Of a DNA stretch of 64,000 nucleotides, positions 24,969 to 33,984 are shown piece after piece; the first letter of the stretch is position 1, and each line of letters begins with the position of its first letter. The stretch is taken from positions 2,612,001 to 2,676,000 of the forward strand of contig NZ_CP144683.1 in assembly GCF_036687315.1 (NCBI RefSeq), in the 5' to 3' direction. The DNA comes from Sphingopyxis sp. TUF1. Lineage in GTDB: Bacteria; Pseudomonadota; Alphaproteobacteria; Sphingomonadales; Sphingomonadaceae. A model generated the notes under the pieces. That model did not search any database. It was given only the letters and a program-made list of their open reading frames with translations, and was not told where the DNA came from. The position numbers and the translations under genes were made by a program.

Positions 24969-27248
24969 ATGATGATTTCACGACGCCAGAAGGGCCGGTT
25001 CGCGGCCTTGTCGGCGACCGCATTGTGCCTTTCGATGCTCCCGGCGGCGCCGGCCTTTGCCCAGGACAGCAAGCCCGCGGCGGCCGAAGCCGACGATGGC
25101 ACGATCATTGTCACCGCGCTGCGCCGCAATACCGCCTTGGTGGAAGCACCGGCCTCGATTACTGCCATCGACGCCGACTCCCTGCGCGATCAACAGATCA
25201 CGGACCTGTCGAGCCTTGGCCAGAAGGTGCCCGGCCTCACGTTCAGCGAACAGATCGGCGTGTCGCAGGCATCGATACGCGGGATCGCGCTCACGTCAAC
25301 GTCGGGCGGTCTCGAAACGCCGGTGGCGATGTTCTACGATGGCGTGTATCTCCCCGCTGCCGCTCCGCTCAAAGTCCTGTTCATGGATGTGGGCAGCGTC
25401 GAAGTCCTGCGCGGGCCGCAGGGGACGCTGTACGGACGCAACGCGACCGGTGGCGCGCTGAACTTCAGGTCGGCCAAGGTCGAAGACGAACTGACCGGAA
25501 CGGTCGACGCGTCATACGCCAACTATGACACCTATCAGCTGCGGGGATCCGTGAGCGGACCACTGCTCGACAGCGTCGTGGGCTTCCGCATCTCCGGCCT
25601 CGCCGGCGGGCGCGGGAAGGGATGGGCGAAGGACCTTGGGACCGGCGAGCGCCTCGGCGAATATCGCGAGAAGGGCGTCCGCGGCGCGCTCGCTATCAAC
25701 CCGACCGCTGGGGTCGAACTCGACCTTTCGGGCGTCTACTACAAGCGCAATCAGAATGTGACCGAGATTTCGGCACCCCGCCTGCCGGTCGGGCAGCGTG
25801 CGATCGACGAGAATCAAGCCGTTTTCGGCCCCGATGATATCTACTCGACGACCGTGTTGTCGCTCGACCCGCGTCGGGTGCGCTACAATTCCGCTGGACG
25901 GTCGATCCAAGAAAGTCGCGGCGTTGTCCTCGGCGCGAAGGTCGACGTCGCAGAAGGTCACGCACTCAGTTCAAAGACGTCCTATTTTCGCGTCGAGAAT
26001 GATCTTCGGGGTACTGACTGCGATGCGACGCAGATCGAGACCTGCACAGGCGATAGCATCGACGACTCGAAGGTGTTCCAGCAGGAATTCAACCTGACCG
26101 GCGATGTCGGCAAGCTCGGCTATGTTCTGGGGGCTTATTACGGGCGCGAGCGGCAATATTGGCAGCGCGACTATGTGTTCTCGAATAGTCAGCAAGGCGC
26201 CGTCGTCGTCAGCGGTTCGCCCTTTCCCAACGGAACGACGACGATCAACCACCGCGACCAGCTCACCAAATCCTATGCGGTCTATGGCGATCTCACCTAT
26301 AATGCGACCGAAGCGTTGCAATTGTTCGGCGGTGCCCGCTGGGCCAAGGACAAGCGCGATGCGGACTTCGAATTCGCGTTCGTGCTGCCCGGAAATCCCC
26401 CGGCCGTCATTGGGGTCTGCGAAGGATTTTCGTCGCCGACCGGAAGCGGCTCCGACAAATGGAGCAAGACGACCTTCAAGGCGGGCGCGAAATATGAACT
26501 CGGCCGCGGCAATGTCTATGGTCAGTTCCAGCAGGGTTTCAAGGCGGGCGGCTTCAATCCCGCGTCATGCGGCCAATCCTTCGAGCAGGAAACGGTCAAC
26601 GCCTACGAGATCGGCTACAAGGTCAATTCGCTGATCGACGGTGTCGATCTTCGTCTCTCGGCCTTCCACTATGACTATAGCCAGATGCAGGTCTACGTCA
26701 TTCTTCCGTCCGTTTTCCCCCTGCCGGTGATCACCAACGCCGATTCTGCCGTGGTCGACGGCCTCGAAGCCGAGGTCAACTGGCGCGTGAGCCCTCGCTT
26801 CAAGCTCGACCTCAATATGGGGTGGATTCCGCGGGCCAAATATAATGCCGAATTTCTGAACACAGATCCGTTCACCGATGCGGTCGTCGATCTCAACGGC
26901 AACCGGTTGCCGATGTCGGCAAAGCTGACGCTTGGGGCCGGTGCGGAAATAAATTTTCCGGTGGGCAACGCGGACGAACTCACGGTCCGCGGCGAAATCT
27001 ATTACAACAGCGGGGTGCATTTCACGGCATTCAACACGGCCGATACCGCGGAGAACGGTTATATGCTCGGCAACCTGTTTGCGACCTATAAGCCCAATCA
27101 CGGCAATTGGTCGGTGCGCGCATTCGTGCGCAACATTACCGACGAAAAATATTTCGTCGGTTCGACGGACTCCAATATCCTCTTCAATACCCTTGGCTCT
27201 TCATCGGAGCCACGGTCATATGGTGTTGGCGTCAACATGACATTTTGA
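24969..27248 (+). CDS. TonB-dependent outer-membrane receptor
   Basis: A 759-residue outer-membrane transporter that takes up a large or scarce ligand using TonB energy. I start at the ATG at 24969, after a GGAGGGGAG site; an upstream in-frame ATG at 24939 and another at 24972 exist. There is a signal peptide ending in PAFAQD, a TonB-box-like IIVTALRR, the plug domain (ITAIDADSLRDQQ, then the conserved VLRGPQGTLYGRNATGGALN), and the beta-barrel ending in a C-terminal Phe (GVNMTF). It is the first gene of an operon with a GH30 glycosidase, an acyl-CoA ligase, a crotonase and a carboxylesterase, so the ligand is probably the substrate those enzymes process. Confidence 0.96.
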   Translation: MMISRRQKGRFAALSATALCLSMLPAAPAFAQDSKPAAAEADDGTIIVTALRRNTALVEAPASITAIDADSLRDQQITDLSSLGQKVPGLTFSEQIGVSQASIRGIALTSTSGGLETPVAMFYDGVYLPAAAPLKVLFMDVGSVEVLRGPQGTLYGRNATGGALNFRSAKVEDELTGTVDASYANYDTYQLRGSVSGPLLDSVVGFRISGLAGGRGKGWAKDLGTGERLGEYREKGVRGALAINPTAGVELDLSGVYYKRNQNVTEISAPRLPVGQRAIDENQAVFGPDDIYSTTVLSLDPRRVRYNSAGRSIQESRGVVLGAKVDVAEGHALSSKTSYFRVENDLRGTDCDATQIETCTGDSIDDSKVFQQEFNLTGDVGKLGYVLGAYYGRERQYWQRDYVFSNSQQGAVVVSGSPFPNGTTTINHRDQLTKSYAVYGDLTYNATEALQLFGGARWAKDKRDADFEFAFVLPGNPPAVIGVCEGFSSPTGSGSDKWSKTTFKAGAKYELGRGNVYGQFQQGFKAGGFNPASCGQSFEQETVNAYEIGYKVNSLIDGVDLRLSAFHYDYSQMQVYVILPSVFPLPVITNADSAVVDGLEAEVNWRVSPRFKLDLNMGWIPRAKYNAEFLNTDPFTDAVVDLNGNRLPMSAKLTLGAGAEINFPVGNADELTVRGEIYYNSGVHFTAFNTADTAENGYMLGNLFATYKPNHGNWSVRAFVRNITDEKYFVGSTDSNILFNTLGSSSEPRSYGVGVNMTF

Positions 27249-27322
27249 CGGCTGCAAGGGGTTGCTCGGCAGAATAGTTCGCACCCGCGATCCCAAAGTG
27301 ACAATGAAATAGGAAGCTCGGA

Positions 27323-28864
27323 ATGATCAATAACACCAAGTCACGAATTGTCGCCTTTACGCGGTGGCGGGGCGCGGTCGGGGGTCTCGCCCTGCTCGCG
27401 GCCGGTGTAATCGGTTCGCCCGTCTGGGCCGAGCCGACGGCGGAAGTGATCGTCAGTTCGTCCGAAGGCGACCGTCTTTCAAGGAAGGCCGACCTCCCGT
27501 TCGTGGCTGACACGGCTGGCGACGCGCCGGTCTTCACCGTCGATGATTCCAAGCCGCTGCAGAAAATTCTCGGCTTTGGTGCCAGCTTCCAGGAAGCGGG
27601 CATGATCCTGCTGTCGGATCTCAAGCCGGCCGAGCAGGAGGCCGTGCTTCAATCGGTGTTCGATCCCGAGAAAGGCGCCGGGTTCTCGGCCATGGTCACC
27701 TATATGGGTTCGACCGATCTTATGTCGGCCGGGCCCTATTACACCTATGCCGACAAGGAGGGCGATGTCGCGCTTGACAGTTTTACGATCGAGCGCGACC
27801 TCAAGCCCTTCGGTCTCGCCACCTATATCAAGCGCGCGCAGAAATATGGCCGCTTCGCCTTGCACTCGCGGCTCGACTATCCGCCGAACTGGATGATGCT
27901 CGATCAACGGTTCGAGAAGGGCATGATTCTCGATCCGCATTATTACGAACCGCTGTCGCGCTATTATCTGAAATATATCCAGGCCTATCGGGAGCAGGGG
28001 ATCGATATCACCCATCTCAGCCTGTTCAACGAACCGGGGTTCTACACCAAGATCAGCTATTCTGAGATCGGTGACATCATCCGCAACCATGTCGGCCCAC
28101 TGTTCAGGAAAGAAGGCATCACGACGAAGCTGCAGATTGCCGATGCTCCTTTTCGCTACTGGGCACACAAGGTGTACCCTGTGCTTCTCGATAACCCGGA
28201 GACCCGCCAATATATCTCGGGCATGACCTATCATTCCTACGACTATCTTTGGGGCCCGGAAGCCAAGCTGGACGGACTGCGCAAGATCGCCGACTTGCAC
28301 GCCCGCTATCCCGACATCGAAATCTGGATGACCGAGCATTGCTATCACCGCGATTCGATCATGGCGGCCAAGCTGGGAGACATGGAAATACCGCGCCTCG
28401 ATTTCGAAGACGGAGATTTCTGGGGTCACGAAATCGCGAACGAACTCGAAGCCGGTGCGTCGGCATGGAGCTATTTCAACCTGATCCTCGACGAGGAAGG
28501 CGGCCCGGAGTTCGTGTCACCGGTGCATCAGTATAAGGATAATAATGTCCAGCAACCGGTCATCGTGATCAACCGGAAAGAAAAAAAGGCTCATTATACG
28601 GGTCTGTATTATTATCTCTCGCACTTCGCCAAATATGTGCGGCCCGGCTCGGTGCGGCTAACCACCACGGGTAGCGCGCAGGGGCTGCGCGTCCTGTCGT
28701 TCAAGCGGCCCGACGGCAAGATCGTCGTCCAGGTGATGAACAGCCGCGCCGAAAAGGCGAAGGTCAACGTCGCCTGGGGCGGGGAACTTCTTCCTGTCGA
28801 AGCACCGGCCATTTCGATCAGCACGATTATCTGGCCGGCCGACGGCGCTTCGACAGGATCCTGA
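27323..28864 (+). CDS. Glycoside hydrolase family 30 protein, secreted
   Basis: A 513-residue GH30-type (glucosylceramidase-like) glycosidase. An N-terminal signal peptide (GGLALLAAGVIG then VWAE) predicts export. The start of the barrel has KILGFGASFQEAG, typical of GH30. The acid/base candidate is Glu237 in LFNEPG and the nucleophile candidate is Glu338 in WMTEHCY, in the expected order and spacing of a retaining clan GH-A enzyme. The C-terminal region is the beta-sandwich linked to the barrel in GH30 (YYYLSHFAKYVRPGS). It lies 74 bases after the TonB receptor and one base before an acyl-CoA ligase, so it probably removes a sugar from an amphiphilic substrate before activation. GH30 covers glucosyl, xylosyl, fucosyl and glucuronyl specificities; which one applies is not visible. 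Confidence 0.9.
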   Translation: MINNTKSRIVAFTRWRGAVGGLALLAAGVIGSPVWAEPTAEVIVSSSEGDRLSRKADLPFVADTAGDAPVFTVDDSKPLQKILGFGASFQEAGMILLSDLKPAEQEAVLQSVFDPEKGAGFSAMVTYMGSTDLMSAGPYYTYADKEGDVALDSFTIERDLKPFGLATYIKRAQKYGRFALHSRLDYPPNWMMLDQRFEKGMILDPHYYEPLSRYYLKYIQAYREQGIDITHLSLFNEPGFYTKISYSEIGDIIRNHVGPLFRKEGITTKLQIADAPFRYWAHKVYPVLLDNPETRQYISGMTYHSYDYLWGPEAKLDGLRKIADLHARYPDIEIWMTEHCYHRDSIMAAKLGDMEIPRLDFEDGDFWGHEIANELEAGASAWSYFNLILDEEGGPEFVSPVHQYKDNNVQQPVIVINRKEKKAHYTGLYYYLSHFAKYVRPGSVRLTTTGSAQGLRVLSFKRPDGKIVVQVMNSRAEKAKVNVAWGGELLPVEAPAISISTIIWPADGASTGS

Positions 28865-28865
28865 G

Positions 28866-30392
28866 ATGGCAGTGCTGCCGGCCGGTGACTTGCTTCGCTA
28901 CCATGCCGAGCGAAAGCCGGAGAATAGTATTGCAGCGTCGTTCGCCGATGGTGACGTTACCTGGTGGGAGCTCGAACGGCGCGCCAACCGCCGCGCGCGC
29001 TTCCTGGCGGATCGCGGCGTGGGGGAAGGCGATTGGGTCACCATGGTGCTGCCCAATGATATCCGCTTCTTCGAATATAGTTTTGCCCTGTGGAAGCTCG
29101 GCGCGACGCCCAATGTCATCTCCCCGCGCCTGGCGGCGCAGGAGCGCGCGGACATCATCGCGCTCGCCGACCCGCGTCTGGTTGTGACCGTCGAGCAGGG
29201 CGAGGGAGACTCCCGAACCCTTAGCTATCTGGAATCGGCGGACGATTATGACGATCGTCCGCTGCCCGCCAAGGTCAGCAAATATTGGAAAATCCTGGGC
29301 AGCGGCGGATCGACGGGGCGCCCCAAGTTGATCGTCGATCATCGCAAAGCGGAATATGATCCCCAGCAGACGATGCTCAGCATGCCGGCCGACGGCGTCG
29401 TAATGGCTCCCGGGCCGCTCTATCATAACGCCCCTTTCGGCAGCATGCACGGCGGGTTGTTCGTCGGCGCCCATATCGTGGGAATGCCGCGTTTCGATCC
29501 CGAGGAAATGTTGCGGCTCATCGCCGCTCACGGCGTGCAGTGGATCAGCATCGTCCCCACGATGATGCACCGGATCTGGGGGCTCTCGCCCGAGGTGCGG
29601 GCGCAATATGACCTCAGCAGCCTGCAAGCCGTGTGGCATTCGGCGGCCGCGATCGCGCCTTGGCTGAAGCAGGCTTGGATCGACTGGCTGGGCGCCGAGC
29701 GCATCTTCGAGATGTATGGCGGCACCGAAGGTCTGGGCGCCACGATGATCACCGGCAGCGAATGGCTCGCCAAGCCGGGCTCGGTGGGGCGCGCGCATTA
29801 TGGTGGCCTGCAGATCCTTCGTGCGGATGGAACCGTGGCCGCCCCGGGCGAGATCGGCGAGATTTATTTCTCGTCGCCGGCGCCGGGCGAGCGGACCTAT
29901 CATTATGTCGGTGCCGAGCCTCAGCGCAGCGAGAACGGGTTGGACTCGCTTGGCGACCTCGGATGGGTCGATGACGACGGCTATCTTTTCATCGCCGATC
30001 GCCGAGCCGACCTGATCGTTCGCGGCGGCGTGAACGTCTACCCGCTCGAGATAGAGAATGTGCTCGATGCGCATCCCGACATCGTCTGCGCCATCGCGGT
30101 CGGTCTGCCCGATGACGAGTTCGGCAGCCGCGTTCATGCCATCGTCGAAACGCGCGCAGGCGCAAAGGTCGAGGCGATCGCGCTAGTGGAGTTCGCGAAG
30201 GATAGGCTCGCGAGCTACAAGGTCCCGGAATCGATCGAACTGACGAGCACGCCGCTGCGCGATGATTCCGGAAAGGCGCGCCGCATGGCGCTCCGCCAGG
30301 AACGCATCGACATGCTGGGCAAGGGTGAAGCCTTCTCCTCGTGGGAGCGGCGTCCCCTGACCGGGGCGGTGCCGGCCCTGACGCATCCATAG
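28866..30392 (+). CDS. Acyl-CoA synthetase (AMP-forming; bile-acid/aromatic CoA ligase-like)
   Basis: A 508-residue ANL-superfamily ligase that starts one base after the GH30 stop. The adenylation P-loop is ILGSGGSTGRPKLI, then GPLYHNAPF, the A5 motif MYGGTEGLG, the A8 hinge DRRADLIVRGGVNVYPLEIE, and a C-terminal segment DDSGKARRM in place of the usual PxTxxGKxxR, which still has the Lys. The N-terminal domain and the GSGGSTG loop resemble ligases for bulky acids (bile-acid-CoA ligases and relatives). Position after a glycosidase suggests it activates the aglycone acid. Confidence 0.93.
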   Translation: MAVLPAGDLLRYHAERKPENSIAASFADGDVTWWELERRANRRARFLADRGVGEGDWVTMVLPNDIRFFEYSFALWKLGATPNVISPRLAAQERADIIALADPRLVVTVEQGEGDSRTLSYLESADDYDDRPLPAKVSKYWKILGSGGSTGRPKLIVDHRKAEYDPQQTMLSMPADGVVMAPGPLYHNAPFGSMHGGLFVGAHIVGMPRFDPEEMLRLIAAHGVQWISIVPTMMHRIWGLSPEVRAQYDLSSLQAVWHSAAAIAPWLKQAWIDWLGAERIFEMYGGTEGLGATMITGSEWLAKPGSVGRAHYGGLQILRADGTVAAPGEIGEIYFSSPAPGERTYHYVGAEPQRSENGLDSLGDLGWVDDDGYLFIADRRADLIVRGGVNVYPLEIENVLDAHPDIVCAIAVGLPDDEFGSRVHAIVETRAGAKVEAIALVEFAKDRLASYKVPESIELTSTPLRDDSGKARRMALRQERIDMLGKGEAFSSWERRPLTGAVPALTHP

Positions 30393-30432
30393 ACCAAATA
30401 TCGTCAACCTTCGGACAGAAAACAGGTGCATG

Positions 30433-31341
30433 ATGTCAACGGATCAGCAGTGGAAAAACATTCTTCTCGAACATCCCGCCGATCACGTCGCGCGGATCAT
30501 CCTCAACCGTCCCGACACGCGCAATGCGCAGGACGCGACGCTGCTGTACGAGTTGAACGAGGCGTTCGACCGCGTCGCGCAGGATGATGATGTGAAGGTG
30601 GTCATCCTCGCGGCCAATGGTCCGCATTTTTCGTCGGGCCACGATCTGCGTCAGCGGCCCGAAGCGCAGCTCAAGGTCCTCGCCGAGCGAGACACGGTCG
30701 GGACCTGGTGCGGTTTCGGATGCGCGGGCGCGGAATCGCGCATGGCGATCGAAAAGGAGCTCTATATCGGCTTTTCCGAACGGTGGCGGAATATGCCCAA
30801 GCCGACGATCGCAGAAGTCCAGGGCAAGGTAGTAGCCGGCGGCCTTATGTTGATGTGGCCGTGCGACATCATCGTCGCCGAAACCGGCGCGCGCTTCCAG
30901 GACAATACGCTGAAGATGGGCGTGAACGGCGTCGAGTTCTTCAATCATCCGTGGGAGTTCGGCATTCGCAAGGCGAAGGAAATGCTCTTCACCGGCGATT
31001 GGGTCACCGCCGAGGAAGCGAAGGGCTATGGCATGGTCAATCATGTCGTCCCTCCCGAAGAGCTGGCCGAGTTCACGCTCGCGATGGCGAAAAAGATCGC
31101 CGAGAAGCCGCTGTTCGCGCTGAAGCTCGCGAAAGAGTCGGTGAACGCGGCCCAGGATCATCAAGGCCGGGTCAATGCGATGCAGGTGTCCTTTGCCTAT
31201 CATCAGCTATGCCACAGCCATAATATGAACCTTTTCGACATGCCTGCGGATCCGGGCTTTCTGTTAACCAATGCGGTGGATATTCCGCTCGACGCGCTGC
31301 CCGAGAAAGCGCGCAAGGCGCTCGAAGCGAGGATGGGCTGA
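30433..31341 (+). CDS. Enoyl-CoA hydratase/isomerase family protein (paralogue of the gene at 15726)
   Basis: A crotonase of 302 residues from the second of two adjacent ATGs (30430 and 30433). It shares long identical blocks with the protein at 15726-16562: AANGPHFSSGHDL, AESRMxIEKE, GFSERWRN, FFNHPWE, KAKEMLFT, and KLAKESVNxAQDHQGR. It has a longer C-terminal tail ending PLDALPEKARKALEARMG. Like the paralogue it has an atypical active-site loop. It follows the ligase by 37 bases and precedes the carboxylesterase by 24, inside the TonB receptor operon. Confidence 0.92.
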   Translation: MSTDQQWKNILLEHPADHVARIILNRPDTRNAQDATLLYELNEAFDRVAQDDDVKVVILAANGPHFSSGHDLRQRPEAQLKVLAERDTVGTWCGFGCAGAESRMAIEKELYIGFSERWRNMPKPTIAEVQGKVVAGGLMLMWPCDIIVAETGARFQDNTLKMGVNGVEFFNHPWEFGIRKAKEMLFTGDWVTAEEAKGYGMVNHVVPPEELAEFTLAMAKKIAEKPLFALKLAKESVNAAQDHQGRVNAMQVSFAYHQLCHSHNMNLFDMPADPGFLLTNAVDIPLDALPEKARKALEARMG

Positions 31342-31365
31342 ACTCGTGTCGGCGCGAGCAACAGC

Positions 31366-33057
31366 ATGAACCCGTGGGACGCAAAATTCCTTGCGGCAGA
31401 CGCGCTCGCGGCCGACGATAGGCCGCATCTTCTCCAGACGCCGCAAGGGGCCTTGCTCGGGATCACGCGGCGACACGGTGACCGCCGGATCGGCGTGTTC
31501 AAGGCGATCCCCTATGCCGCGCCGCCAACCGGCGCGGCGCGGTGGCGGCCGCCGGCGCCCGCGGCGCCTTGGCCGGGCGTGCGTGCAGCGCTCCACTATC
31601 CTCCAGACTGCATCCAGCCGCCGGCGATGATGCCGGCCGACGCCTTATGGTATCAAGGCCCGTTGCTGCCAGAGAGCGAGGACTGTCTCTATCTCAATGT
31701 CTGGACGCCGGCTGACGAAGAAACCGCCGGGGACACGGGGCGCCGGCCCGTCATCGTCTGGATCCACGGCGGTTCCTTCGTCAGCGGTTCGGGATCGCAT
31801 CATCTCTACGACGGGTGCGCGCTGGCGGCGAAAGATGTGGTCGTGGTTACGATCAATTACCGGCTCGGGATATTGGGGCTCTTCGCGCATCCCGAACTCA
31901 CCGCGGAATCGCCGCATGGATCCTCGGGCAATTATGCCGTCGCCGACATCATCCAGGCCTTGCGGTGGGTCCGCGAGAATATCGCGAGCTTCGGCGGCGA
32001 TCCCGACTGCGTCACTCTGGCAGGCGAGTCCTCGGGAGCATTCCTCGTCAGCCTGGTCATGGGCTCACCGCTTTCGAAAGGGCTGATCCACCGTGCGATC
32101 GGTCAGAGCGGCGGCATGTTCTACCGCACTCGCCGCCTGCGCGGCGCGCCCGGTGGCCGCCCCGGCGCCGAGGAATTGGGGGCAGCTTTTGCGTCGGCGG
32201 TCGGTGCCAGGTCTCTGGCGGACCTGCGCGCCATTCCCGCCCGCGATCTCGTCAACAAGGCCTTCGAACATATCGCGCACCTCGACGGCGCCGGCTTCTT
32301 GATGGCTGTCGACGGGTGGATCCTGCCCGACTTCAACCCCGATATATTCGACCGGGGAGAGCAGGCGGACATACCGGTCCTCGCCGGATTCAATACCGAC
32401 GAATGCAACAGCATGGCAAATTTTGGTCAGGTTCCGCTCATCGCGCCCGATGCCGCGGCATACCGCGCGCAGCTGGCGACAACCTATGGCGAGCTCGCCG
32501 ACACGGTGGCGGCCGTCTATCCCGACAGCGACCCGCTGCGCTCGACGTTAAAGGCGTTTGACTATGCTCTGTTCGGTTATGCAGCGGAGCAATGGTGCCA
32601 CTCGATGCGTCACGTCTCGTCGCACGCCTATCTTTATCATTTTGGCCACCGCGCGCCCGGTGCGGAGACCAGGCTTCCGGCGCCGCCCGATCGCGAGGCG
32701 GACCTGGGCGCATTCCACTCTGCCGAGATCGGCTACGCTTTCGGCCACATCGACGACGGGGCCTGTTACGCGCCGAATATTCCTTTCGGACCGATCGGCG
32801 AAAAGGAGCGGGCGATGTCGGAGCTGATGTCGGACTTCTGGACGTCTTTTGCGCGCGACGGCGTTCCCAGTTCGCCGCGCGGTCCCGAATGGAAATCCTA
32901 TAGCGACGCGGGCCGCGACTATATGCAGTTCGGCGACGGACGTGCCACCGCCAGCACGCATTTGATGCCGGGCGCGCGCGAACTCCAGCAGTCCATCGCG
33001 AACGCAGCCTGGGAGCGGGAGATCGGCTGGACCGGCGGCAATCCCGACCTCGTCTAG
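31366..33057 (+). CDS. Carboxylesterase (type B, alpha/beta hydrolase)
   Basis: A 563-residue carboxylesterase of the type B family, which hydrolyses esters of medium to large acids. Diagnostic motifs: SEDCLYLNVWTP, the oxyanion-hole HGGSF, the nucleophile elbow LAGESSGAF (GxSxG), the acid residue region NTDECNSM, and a His-containing C-terminal segment LGAFHSAEIGYAFGH. There is no signal peptide, so it should be cytoplasmic. It is the last gene of the TonB receptor operon. A second, only partly visible, esterase of the same family lies at the right edge of the window. Confidence 0.93.
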   Translation: MNPWDAKFLAADALAADDRPHLLQTPQGALLGITRRHGDRRIGVFKAIPYAAPPTGAARWRPPAPAAPWPGVRAALHYPPDCIQPPAMMPADALWYQGPLLPESEDCLYLNVWTPADEETAGDTGRRPVIVWIHGGSFVSGSGSHHLYDGCALAAKDVVVVTINYRLGILGLFAHPELTAESPHGSSGNYAVADIIQALRWVRENIASFGGDPDCVTLAGESSGAFLVSLVMGSPLSKGLIHRAIGQSGGMFYRTRRLRGAPGGRPGAEELGAAFASAVGARSLADLRAIPARDLVNKAFEHIAHLDGAGFLMAVDGWILPDFNPDIFDRGEQADIPVLAGFNTDECNSMANFGQVPLIAPDAAAYRAQLATTYGELADTVAAVYPDSDPLRSTLKAFDYALFGYAAEQWCHSMRHVSSHAYLYHFGHRAPGAETRLPAPPDREADLGAFHSAEIGYAFGHIDDGACYAPNIPFGPIGEKERAMSELMSDFWTSFARDGVPSSPRGPEWKSYSDAGRDYMQFGDGRATASTHLMPGARELQQSIANAAWEREIGWTGGNPDLV

Positions 33058-33096
33058 CCAGCGTTCTGCGAGCCGCAGGGATTTATGCGGCCTATA

Positions 33097-33137
33097 TTGA
33101 CTACCTACCGGTAGGATGTATAAATCTACCGGTAGAT
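33097..33137 (+). promoter_or_regulatory. Promoter with two palindromic operators (site E1 and E2)
   Basis: TTGACT (33097-33102), a 16-base spacer, and TATAAA (33119-33124) form a promoter toward the SDR at 33156. The spacer holds TACCTACCGGTA (33102-33113), within the perfect 12-base palindrome CCTACCGGTAGG. A second perfect 14-base palindrome ATCTACCGGTAGAT (33124-33137) overlaps the last base of the -10 and the expected start of transcription. It is the only one of the sites with two operators. Confidence 0.75.
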
Positions 33138-33155
33138 CTTCGAAAAGGAAATTTT

Positions 33156-33962
33156 GTGGGAAGTCTGGACAACAAAATCGCTCTGGTGGTCGGTGCCGGC
33201 TCGCTGGGCGACGGGATCAGCAACGGGAACGCTTGTGCGCTCTCGTTCGCGCGCGCCGGCGCGGCCGTCGTCTGCGCCGATCGCTTTCTCGACCGTGCCG
33301 AGGCGACCGCGAAGCTGATCACCGACGAGGGTGGCCGCGCTGTCGCCGTGCAGGCCGACGCCACCGTCGAAGCGGATGTCCAGGCTGCCGTTGACCGGGC
33401 CGTTTCCGAATATGGCCGCCTCGATATCATTCAGAATAATGTCGGCGTCGGCGGAAGCTGGGGGCTGCCCGACGAGATCGCATTCGACGACTGGAATCGC
33501 GAGATCGCGCAGAATTTAACGAGCGCCTATCTGGGAATTCGCTGCGCCGCGCCGGTGATGCGGGCGCAGGGCGGAGGCGTCATTCTCAACGTGTCGTCGC
33601 TGTTCGCGGTTCGCTTTGTCCGCCGTCCCAATACCGGCTACACCGCCGGCAAGGCGGCCGTCGAGGCCATGACCCGCGTGTGTGCCATGGCGTATGGCCG
33701 CGATAATATCCGCGTGAACTGCCTGCGCATCGGCTTCGTCGAGACGGCATCGCTCCATCATGGTCTGGCGTCCCGGACAGCCGACGCCGAGGAGAAGGAA
33801 AAGGCTCTCAACAGCACGCGCCGCAAGGTTCCGCTGAACGGCCAGCATGGCGAACCCTTCGATACCGGCGGGGCGGCGGTGTTTCTTGCCTCGGACGCGG
33901 CGAAGCATATCACGGGGGCGATCCTCAACATCGACGGCGGCCTCGAAGTCGCGGCGATCTAG
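33156..33962 (+). CDS. SDR family oxidoreductase
   Basis: A 268-residue short-chain dehydrogenase with a GTG start at 33156 preceded by AAAAGGAA. The cofactor loop is non-standard, VGAGSLGDGISNG rather than TGxxxGIG; NNVGVGG corresponds to the NNAG motif; active-site Ser is in LNVSSLFAV and the Tyr/Lys pair is in GYTAGKAAVE. It is the first gene of an operon with an SMP-30 lactonase, an ACAD and an MDR oxidoreductase, directly downstream of the double operator. It could be a sugar or alcohol dehydrogenase feeding the neighbouring lactonase (inference). Confidence 0.92.
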   Translation: MGSLDNKIALVVGAGSLGDGISNGNACALSFARAGAAVVCADRFLDRAEATAKLITDEGGRAVAVQADATVEADVQAAVDRAVSEYGRLDIIQNNVGVGGSWGLPDEIAFDDWNREIAQNLTSAYLGIRCAAPVMRAQGGGVILNVSSLFAVRFVRRPNTGYTAGKAAVEAMTRVCAMAYGRDNIRVNCLRIGFVETASLHHGLASRTADAEEKEKALNSTRRKVPLNGQHGEPFDTGGAAVFLASDAAKHITGAILNIDGGLEVAAI

Positions 33963-33984
33963 TGAAGCTTTGAGAGGGGCGATC

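Noticed and set aside
28866..30392. Possibility that the ligase after GH30 is a non-ribosomal peptide adenylation domain
   Set aside because: There is no carrier-protein domain or condensation domain, and the genes around are for CoA catabolism.
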